Positions 56,364-64,000 of a stretch of DNA of 64,000 nt are shown one piece after another. Numbering within the stretch: position 1 is the first letter of the stretch; each line of letters begins with the position of its first letter. The notes under the pieces were generated by a model. The model saw only the letters and a program-made list of their open reading frames with translations. It was not told where the DNA came from and searched no databases. Where the stretch lies: the NCBI GenBank assembly GCA_963920575.1, contig OY986968.1, forward strand, positions 10,409,485 to 10,473,484, given 5' to 3'. Position numbers and translations under genes: made by a program. Source of the DNA: Narthecium ossifragum. Its lineage: Eukaryota > Streptophyta > Magnoliopsida > Dioscoreales > Nartheciaceae.

Positions 56364-58561
56364 TGTCGCGCCCCAACCCGCGTAGGCCCAACCGAGCCGG
56401 GCGACGCGAAGCAGAACCTAACCTACAGCGAAAATTTTTGGCGAGGTTTCCCTCTATTCGTAGTGGTTACCCTAACAAACCATAATCATCCCGTATTAAC
56501 ACAAATTACAAACACAAGGACTGAACTGATATAATATTACAAACATCAAACAGGGAAATTATATATTTATCACTCCCGTAGGAGACTATCTATAACAAAA
56601 GGGTACAAAGTTGGAAGATCGCAACCTCTCAAGCACCGCCAGACGCCGCCACGTCACCAAACATCGGCCCGGTAGGGGCGACCGAAGAAGAGCAAGCGCC
56701 AGCACCTGCAAAACGCAGCCCGGGTAGGAGTGAGCACTAATCTCAGCAGGGACACTACACTACGACACTCACAAGGGAGGGAACACAACAGTGTCGCCCT
56801 CAAGCAAGACTTGGGTATGCAGCAAGGGTCCCATAACCCCTCTGCCGGTGTCCCTAGGCATAACCAACCATGATCACCCCAAGGGACTGGGCCCATCCTG
56901 GATATACCTAGTGCGGGCAGGAACAAACACTGCCTGGGCTGGACCCCTCCGAAGGCCCCCAAGGACAAGAACCGATACCGTTTGCACCCACAACATCTGG
57001 CTTGAGGCCGACACGACCTCTAAACCTCAAACAACACGTATTCAGGTCAAAGTAACCTTATCATCGAAAACGACTGAATACGACAAATCGATACCTGGGC
57101 CAAGCTACCCACCACGGCCCTAGAGCTAGATCCGGGTTACCCGAAAACCCTGGATCGGCAACGCCCTACACAGATGCAACTAATGCACAACAGAATGCAT
57201 GTATGAACATGCGCAGGATAATACAGATAGACATGCAACAATATGTGATGATATACAATAACAAGGTCTGGGCACGGCACTCTGCCGGCCCGGGGTGGTG
57301 AACAGATAAATAAGGTCTAGGGACTGCTGCAGTGGTACCACCACCAACTGCCAGCAGTCCACCACAACACCTGCTCCGGGAAGCAGCCCCGCAAACAACA
57401 GCTCACAAACATAGCAGATAAAGCCCTCGGCGCACGCCGGCATGCAAGGCTATGGAAAGCTGTAGGGCTACCCGCTCGTTTATTCTACACAATCCCAGGA
57501 GTCATCACTCCCCTGGTTCACCACTGCTCTATTATAGGGCTAGCATGCTTAATCATATGTACCAGTTATAAAATAGTAGAGAAAACCATCATACAAAGCC
57601 CCGCGGGCAAAAACCCACTTAAAAACATCCTTCGGCCACTAAGGGATTGATCTCCCTTCTCAAGGGGATCGATCTCTTAGTACTTGAGGAAAACTCGTCC
57701 CTGTCAACCGAAGGAGATCGATCTCCTCCTCCAGAGGGATCGATCTTGCTTGTGACCTGGGACTCACCGCCACCAGCCACCAAGGGATCGATCTCCCTTC
57801 TCAAGGGGATCGATCCCGCTCGGGCTGGGCGTGACATACCAGAAGGGATCGATCTCCCTTCTCAAGGGGATCGATCCGAATGGGTTCTCCGGCGTACTTC
57901 CGGCGAGGAATACCGTCGGAAAACACATCCAAAGTTAACCAAACTCTGGGATCTGATAGATCAAGATCCCACGAGTCCAAAACCAGCGAAAACACGAGAA
58001 ATAAACATGTATACAGCGAGATCTATGCAAAAGAACATGAATCAAACCGGAAAACTCAAAACCCCGAAATAAAAGTAGGTAGGAATCCCTACCGGAGTAA
58101 GAGCGGCTTAAATCCAAGCAGCTAGGCCTTAGATCTTCCTCAAACGAGCTCAGATCCAGCAAGAACGCGGTTTAAATCTCGAAAATTCCAAAAAAATCAA
58201 AGGATAACGATCTCGTTTGCTTTATAGGCAAACGAACCGACATAAGGGAGATCGATCTCCCTTAGAGAAGAGATCGATCTTCCTTGCCAGAAAGGGTTTG
58301 ATTTTTTGGCAGAAGGAGATCGATCTCTTAGCTAGAGAGGATCGATCCCACTTGTCCAGAAAGCTAGACTTGGGCCAAAACTCAAGCCCAAGCCCGGATC
58401 TTTCGATCCCGGGTCCCACTAACCATTCTAAGCAAACATTACCAGAAACATGGTCAGTGTGTGCACACGCGCGAGTGTGAAACTAGCCGACAAGGTGCAA
58501 TTTACCAAATTGCCCTTTCGGTCCACAGCGAGCCACAGGGGTAGAGGGACGGGTCCTCACA
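56364..58561 (-). mobile_element. Tekay-type LTR (S8 duplicate), complete
   Basis: Begins TGTCGCGCCCCAACCC, ends GACGGGTCCTCACA, 2198 bp, followed by ATAAG (58562-58566), which matches the outer target duplication at 49371. GATCGATC hairpin pairs at 57640-57890 and 58243-58355. Confidence 0.9.
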
Positions 58562-58821
58562 ATAAGTCTGTCCTCCAGATCTCTAACTGAGATGTTAACA
58601 CTGCAATATTTAAGAAAGATGCAACAAGTCCAAAAGTTAAACAAAGCACATAGCTAAAGATAATTGTAAACAACTCTTTCACATCGATGAAAATGCATAC
58701 TACTCTTTCACATGCAGAGAACAGAATCCAATGTGCCTAAGTACACAAACTAATAATTTACTTGGGCTTAGAGTGAAAAGGACCTCGAGTAGCTAAAAAA
58801 GTGTATACCTTTTAAAAAATG

Positions 58822-61218
58822 CTATTTAAGTTGTGCCCTGCGGTCCTTTATAGAATAGAACTCATCAATTATCGAAACAGAATCGATATTTTCAGCCAGC
58901 TCTCGTTCAATATAGATAACCATAGAATCTGCTAAGAACTCCTCTTCCATTTTATTGCGAAGAACAGCTTTAACATGCTTCATTGCTGAAAATGCTCGTT
59001 CTGTTGTTGCAGTGGTAACAGGAAGAGTTAAAACAAGACGAATCAACCTATCGATTAGATTGTAGTGTTGAGACTTATTTGTCACAACCAATCTTCGACA
59101 CAATTCAGAAATAGTTGACATATTCTGAAACCTTGCATCATGACAAACTATATCAACCTTATAATGCTCCAATTGACTTCTTAAATAATGCAATTCTTGT
59201 TCACTGAAATCAGCAGGATAAAACTTCTCAGCAAGACTGTAAATCTGATCAACCTCAAATAACTTAAAGTTGTCTTTAGGTTCTAAAACGGAGCTAAGTT
59301 TAAGAAGTTCTACTGCTTCATCATTGAATCTACTATTTAGCTCTTCCACCTGAAGATCTATTGCAGCATTAAATATATCAATGCGATAGTGGTGCTCGAC
59401 TGTGATAGAATCTCTTTGCCGACATGAACGACTCGTAGCCCCTTTATATGAAGCATTCATATATGGTATCTCAATGTCATACTTTGCACAAATTGATTTC
59501 ACATGTGTGAGGAGAATATCATAACCTTCTGCTCTCAAAGTTTGAAGCAATTCTTTGGTAGATGAGACAAGATCCATTGCATTCAAAATGTCTAGAGACT
59601 TGTGTTGTAAGGCTCAACAAAGCAAGTCTGTAATTGCCATGATTTTGTGCATTAAATACAAGATGAAAATAAATTCAAAGGATCTCATCACAATTAAAGA
59701 ACCACCGGCTTCACCACGTATAGAGTTTGTGGATGCCTCATTCACTATGTATTCAAGTACTGTAATCACATCACTATACATATCTATTAAGCTGCAAATA
59801 GAATCGAAATGAGAAGTCCAACGAGTAGTTCTAGCCCGATGCAAAGTGCCTACTTGATTAACCCCTCTACCAGTCTCACGTTCACCAGTAGCTACCATAT
59901 GTGCAATTTCAATAGCTTGAGCAGAATGTAACTCGGTATGACGTTTCGGAGAAGCACTAACAAGATTGACAATAGAAGTTAGTTTTGAAAAAAACATCCA
60001 AATAGAGATCTCCTTCTCAGCAACCGCAACCAAAGCTAGTTGTAGTCGATGGGCAAAACAATGCACATAATATGCATATGGACAATCCCTTAAGAACAAG
60101 GCTTGTAATCCATTCCATGCACCACGCATATTGCTAGCACCATCATACCCTTGACCTCGTATATTGCAGATCTGTAAGTCATATCGGTTGAGAACATCAG
60201 AAATTTCTTTCTTAAGTGTCAATGAAGTGGTATATCTGACATGCACAATCTCAAAAAAACGCTCCCGTAAAAAACCAGCAGTATCAACAATTCTCAGGAC
60301 AATAGCCATCTGCTCTTTACTAGATATATCTTTGGCTTCATCAACCAAAATACAAAACTTTGCATCCCCAACTTCATCACGAATTTTATTTCTCACTTTG
60401 CTAGCAAGAATATGCAAAATTTCTTTCTGAATCATTGGTGAGGTATACTTTGCATTCTGTGGAGCCTTCTCTAAGATGACATCATCAATACTAGCATTCA
60501 TTCTTCCCATAAGTCTTATCATCTCTATGAAATTACCTCGATTCTTCGAAGAGGGAGATTCATCATGGCCTCTAAATGCACATGCTTGCAAACTAAGCCA
60601 TCGAACGCTTTCAATTGTTGCCATAAGACGCAACCGGTTCTTCTGCACTTCTTCTAAAGTTAGTGCATTCATCACTTTATCAATATGACCAGTTACATTC
60701 ATCAAAGCATCAACAGAATTCATAGCATTATTGTGAGGTGAAGTTGTACCTCCCACATGCATCAAAAAAGGACATCTAACCCCATCATTAACTCTCTTCC
60801 AACTTCTAAATCCTTCAGTAGTCAATGTAGAATGACGAGCATTCTTATTTTCAAAGAGAAAACATGGAAAACAGAACGCTGCATCCTTCGAAGGAGAGTA
60901 CTCTAACCAAGGAAACCGCTTAAACCAAGAACTTTGAAATCGACGATTCTGTTGTCCTGATATGGTTGCCGGATACTCAGGCATGCTAGGTTGATAGGGC
61001 CCCATTTTGATATAAGCTCGCTGGATTTCATCTCTTTGATTTACAGGATGTTCCCATATTGGAATACGTAAATCCGGATCCCGTTCAAGAGAAGTAAAAT
61101 CAATTTCAACTCTTTGACATTTGGAAGGAGGTTGGTCACTACTAGGATCTGATATGTCAATATTTGATAGAGCATGCTCATCACTTGTTGATGCATGTTC
61201 TCTTGGTTTAAAGAACAA
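58822..61218 (-). pseudogene. hAT transposase (TTF zinc finger, DUF4371, hAT dimerisation), one in-frame stop
   Basis: Seen: one minus-strand frame of about 799 codons with a single internal TGA at 59614-59616. From the N-terminus: SSWFKRFPWLEY and AAFCFPCFLF (TTF-type zinc finger, about residues 95-125); FCILVDEAKDISSKEQM (catalytic Asp region, about residue 290); GYDGASNM; YYVHCFAHRLQLAL (CH motif region). After the stop, the C-terminal hAT dimerisation domain reads LPVTTATTERAFSAMKHVK. Known: ZMYM-like plant hAT transposases have this order and length. The listed start (61218) is a TTG; the frame is open further upstream (KKTIF), so a 5' exon or start lies upstream. Inference: recently inactivated, since only one lesion is visible. 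Confidence 0.9.
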
Positions 61219-61399
61219 AAAAATAGTTTTCTTTCTCCTTTGTCCTTGAGTTTCCTTAGTGATTTATAACCTATTCAAGTGATATATGTGTAGTCATTAG
61301 CACACATGTAATTATACAATACATCAAACTTAACTTATTTGATTGAGTTCGTACTACACCAATAAGATCACAATCAGATCATTTAATTCACATTAATTC

Positions 61400-61535
61400 A
61401 GATTACTCACAATCTGAATTGCTCTCATCACTATCACATTTAATGATCTTATAGCAAATTATTTTTTCTGAATTGCTCTCATCACAATCTGACCAAGTAT
61501 TGCTCTCGTCACAATCTGAATTAAATAATCTGATT
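61400..61535. repeat. Short repeats upstream of hAT transposase
   Basis: Three copies of an ATTGCTCTCRTCACWATCT-type phrase near 61420, 61471 and 61501, interspersed with CAATCTGAATT. Could be transposase-binding or promoter sequence. Confidence 0.75.
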
Positions 61536-61829
61536 CACTACAATATAAGTTCCGGAGAAGAAATAAGAGATGAATAGAAATCAGCAAAATCCACCATTAG
61601 TTACATTGCTCAAATCACAAGATTCACAACAGTGGAGGAAAATAAATAGAAAGCATAGCAAAAAACAAACTTTGGATGGGATCATGGGAAGAGGAATAGA
61701 AGTTCTGCACTCACCCCACCAAGCTGACAACCCCTCTGAGTCTCCGACCCTCCGTACGGACTACGGTCCCTACTCGCCACGGGCCACTGCCGAGACTTGA
61801 GAGAAAGAGCCAAAGATAGAGGTTAGAAA

Positions 61830-61985
61830 AATGGAATTTTGGGAGCTAGCTGGTGATGCTGTCGGCTAGAGGCTAGAGCTGGGTAGTGGGTAATGGGAAT
61901 TTTGGGAGCCAGGGCCTCCGGCTGGTGGGAAATGGGAATTTTGGGAGTTGGGTAGTGGGAATTTTGAGAGCTAGGGTCAGCTGGG
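61830..61985. repeat. Subterminal repeats of the hAT right end
   Basis: Four copies of GGGAATTTTGGGAG or close variants near 61833, 61897, 61935 and 61958, joined by GGTAGTGGG phrases. Clustered subterminal motifs are usual transposase-binding sites in hAT elements. Confidence 0.8.
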
Positions 61986-62241
61986 GGCCAAGGGTGAGGT
62001 CATGAGGTGAGTGTGTGGTTTTTTTTAATTTAAGTTGTAAGTGAGTGGGTAACGTGGGTTCACTTGACTCAGTTGACTGGGTTGTGTGTGGGGCCTGTGG
62101 GTGGTGGGCCAGTTGGGTGGGTTTGGGCAGTGGCCAGTGGGCTAAGGAGTATATTATAAGCTGTTTGACCAAAATTAGTTTAATTTTGACCTGGGCTACA
62201 GCCCACCTCAGCCTTCAAGGTGGCTCCGCCCATGGGAGCGG

Positions 62242-63318
62242 AGGTAAGGTCGGGGGAGCTGAGCGGCGAGCGGTGGCCACGAGGGAGCTGGAGAGGAGGG
62301 AGGCAACGGAAGGGGATTGTAAGAGGGTGGCGGGAGAAAAGAGTGGGAGAGAAGGGAAGTAAGCGGACGACTTAAGTAGGGTAGGAGAGAGAGAGTTCGG
62401 GTGGGCGAAGGAGAGGTGGTTGGCGGAGTTGGAGTGAAGGTAGGAATAGAAGAAGAGGAAAGAGCGAGAGGCGGTGGAGGTGGGAGTCAAAGTAGGAGTA
62501 GGGAAGGGGAGGAGAGAAAGGAAAGGCAATGGAGGCGGGGGAGACGGCGGGGCCGCGGCCGGCCTAGGTGACGACGGGGCTGCGAGCAAGCGGCCTTCCG
62601 CCATTGCCTCTCTGGGAGGGAGGTAGCGCGAAGGCCGGGTGACGCCGGAGCCAGGGGAAGGAGGAGAAGAAGGGGGCCTGAGCAAGGAAAGGAAAGAGAA
62701 GGAAGAGGAGGGAGAAGGAAAGGGGAGTCATGGAGTGGTTTGGGTAGCTTGGTCGCGTGGGGTGGCACGTGGGCCTGCGGCGGAGCCGCAGGCGCGGGGC
62801 CAAGGCTAGCAGATGCCGGGGCCGGTGGAGGAGATAGAAAGGAAGGAACCTGAGGAGAGAGAAATAACGGAGAGAGTGGGGGAAAGAACGGGGACAACCT
62901 CGGTTTCAGCAGGGTCCGGACCAGGCACGTTGGCTCATAGCTGACTTGACGTCAGGGGCCGGAGAGAGAGAGAGAGAGAGGTCAAGAACGCGGGAGCTAG
63001 ACTAAGGCGAGGGAGAGGAAGCTAGTATCCAAATAAGACGGTATCATTGGCGGCTCTCGCCGGTGATTTTCACTGTCAAAGCTCTGTCAAAACCTCCGGG
63101 GGTGACTTGGGTACAAACTCTCTAAAACAATTCCTTCGTCAAGGAAACCGAAGTTTGGTGGTAGAAGCCTTTGGGGGGTTTTTAATTATTTTTGGTTTGA
63201 TTTAACCATAGAGTATGGGGGCCTTTTATAGGCACACTATAGAGGACTAAGTTGGAGTAGAACTCCGACTGACTGACTTTCTACTCAAGTAATAACATAA
63301 TGAAGAAAGTAAAGTACG
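62242..63318 (-). repeat. LTR X with leader, reversed copy 3
   Basis: On the minus strand, 63310 to 63170 carries ACTCCAACTTAGTCC, TATAAAAGGCCCCC and AATAATTAAAAACCCC, then a GC/CT-rich leader to 62242. The leader resembles 33764-34500 in composition and in its first 100 bp. Long open frames (Pro/Ser/Leu-rich) follow from composition. Confidence 0.58.
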
Positions 63319-63410
63319 TGTCACACCCCGACCCAGAAAACCCATCCGGTCCGAGGCATGAGGGACCTAAACCTATTCAATCATCTTTGGTGCATTTATA
63401 TAACAATTAT
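63319..63410 (-). repeat. End of another Tekay-type LTR, truncated
   Basis: TGTCACACCCCGACCCAG matches the starts of S2, S4 and S6. Similarity fades after about 90 bp. Confidence 0.6.
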
Positions 63411-64000
63411 GACAACTAATTTGAAAAGGTTAATTAGATCGCCTGTTTCTAATTAACTATGATTGAGGAGAGATTCAAAAATAATTCGAACAGTGAATAT
63501 CCAATATGTGAATTGATATATACTTGCATCAATGATCAGTTATAAAGATTCCGATGGTTGATATTGACTTAGACCAAGTTTTGTTCTCTTGATTAAATCC
63601 AATTCTTTAATTTAGATTATTTCTCATTTGTTTTCGTTATATTAAAAACCCCATCTTTGTTCACATAATACAAAGCTTAGGCTAGATACACTTCGTGGGA
63701 TCGACTCCTACTCGCACTACTACATTTATTTTAAAGAATATTGGTTTTATTTTTGGTTGCTTGCGACCGCATCAACCTAAGACAAGCGCTGTAGATTTAA
63801 TCTAGTAGCAGTCTTAAGAATAGGGAGATCGATGAAGCTAAACAACACAAGTACAAGCGGTTGCATTTAATTTATTTGAACATTCTTCCTAAGATCTAAC
63901 AATCTCTGGAACGCAGTAAATCATTAAACCCTAGTTGCTTCGCAGATTAGAGGAATTAAACAATTATGGATTTGATATCCAACCTAGCAGTAGATTGCAA
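63411..64000. other. AT-rich LTR-like sequence, reversed relative of the TGATGA family
   Basis: On the minus strand a segment begins TGATGCGGTCGCAAGCAACC at 63776 and contains GGAGTCGATCCCACGAAG, comparable to the TATCGTACCCACAGAG block of T1. 63777-64000 is similar repeat DNA running off the window. No gene. Confidence 0.5.

Larger units (their letters stand above)
51071..58078. repeat. 2306-bp tandem duplication spanning an inverted LTR junction
   Basis: Unit 1 is 51071-55774 minus the later S9 insertion with its duplication (2398 bp), giving 2306 bp. Unit 2 is 55773-58078, also 2306 bp. Each unit contains an LTR 3' end, a 5-bp spacer, and an opposite-strand LTR start. Confidence 0.87.
48784..62233 (-). 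mobile_element. hAT transposon, interrupted by nested Tekay LTRs
   Basis: Seen: perfect 8-bp duplication GGGAGCGG at 48776-48783 and 62234-62241. The left end reads ACAAGGGCGGAGCCAGGA. The right end on the minus strand reads ATGGGCGGAGCCACC, so the inverted arms share GGGCGGAGCCA. The transposase is on the minus strand near the right side. The insertion of the LTR compound at ATAAG (49371) splits the left arm. Without it the element would be about 4.3 kb, normal for hAT. Confidence 0.87.

Noticed and set aside
62215..62897. Minus-strand frames of 136-156 codons
   Set aside because: Low-complexity Pro/Ser/Leu sequence in reversed LTR X leader; no domain, no splice structure.

Overview
This is a nuclear window from a flowering plant. 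It consists almost entirely of nested transposable elements, and I found no intact host gene. The evidence for a plant is Tekay-type and SIRE-like LTR retrotransposons, PIF/Harbinger, hAT and Mutator-like DNA transposons, and captured pieces of plant ACT-domain (ACR) and kelch genes. GC-rich captured segments and the abundance of Del/Tekay LTRs lean towards a monocot, but only weakly.

Layout. 1-8650 is the 3' part of a decayed Tekay/Del Ty3 element (gag zinc knuckle, protease, RT, RNase H, integrase, chromodomain, 3' LTR). A reverse Tekay solo LTR splits the RT, and a TGATGA-family element splits the 3' LTR. 9739-18803 is a PIF/Harbinger transposon with a Myb/SANT ORF1, a three-exon transposase (split by a 2.8-kb solo LTR) and a third small ORF with a viroplasmin/RNase H1 N-terminal domain and a C-terminal membrane helix. 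19051-20032 is a MULE with long TIRs. 20033-21117 is a Tourist-like element carrying a kelch fragment. 21121-32605 is a TGATGA element holding a solo LTR and a TRIM-like miniature element, which itself holds three more solo LTRs, one inside another. 32606-34563 has a copia pol tail and a further LTR family (called LTR X here). 34564-39548 is a gag-only SIRE-like copia element on the minus strand. 39549-41735 is a Pack-MULE with an ACR gene 3' end. 41745-48775 is a gypsy gag remnant and LTR X, interrupted by a TGATGA element that holds a second kelch-bearing Harbinger-type element, which holds further fragments. 48784-62233 is a hAT transposon with a perfect 8-bp target duplication and a transposase broken by one in-frame stop. 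Its arm contains a compound of inverted Tekay LTRs. 62242-64000 is LTR X in reverse, the start of another Tekay LTR, and a reversed TGATGA-like piece.

Most Tekay LTRs are solo LTRs with 5-bp target duplications (GTACC, GACCG, GGATG, AATCA, ATAAG, CTCAC), so insertion order can be read. Many LTRs from at least three families carry short hairpin modules built on TCGA-centred palindromes (GATCGATC pairs, or GGTCGATC with ATCGACCG). That shared feature, the third Harbinger ORF, and the shared-TSD inverted LTR pair with its 2.3-kb tandem duplication are the observations most worth following up. All boundaries and identities were read by eye; no alignment or database search was run.
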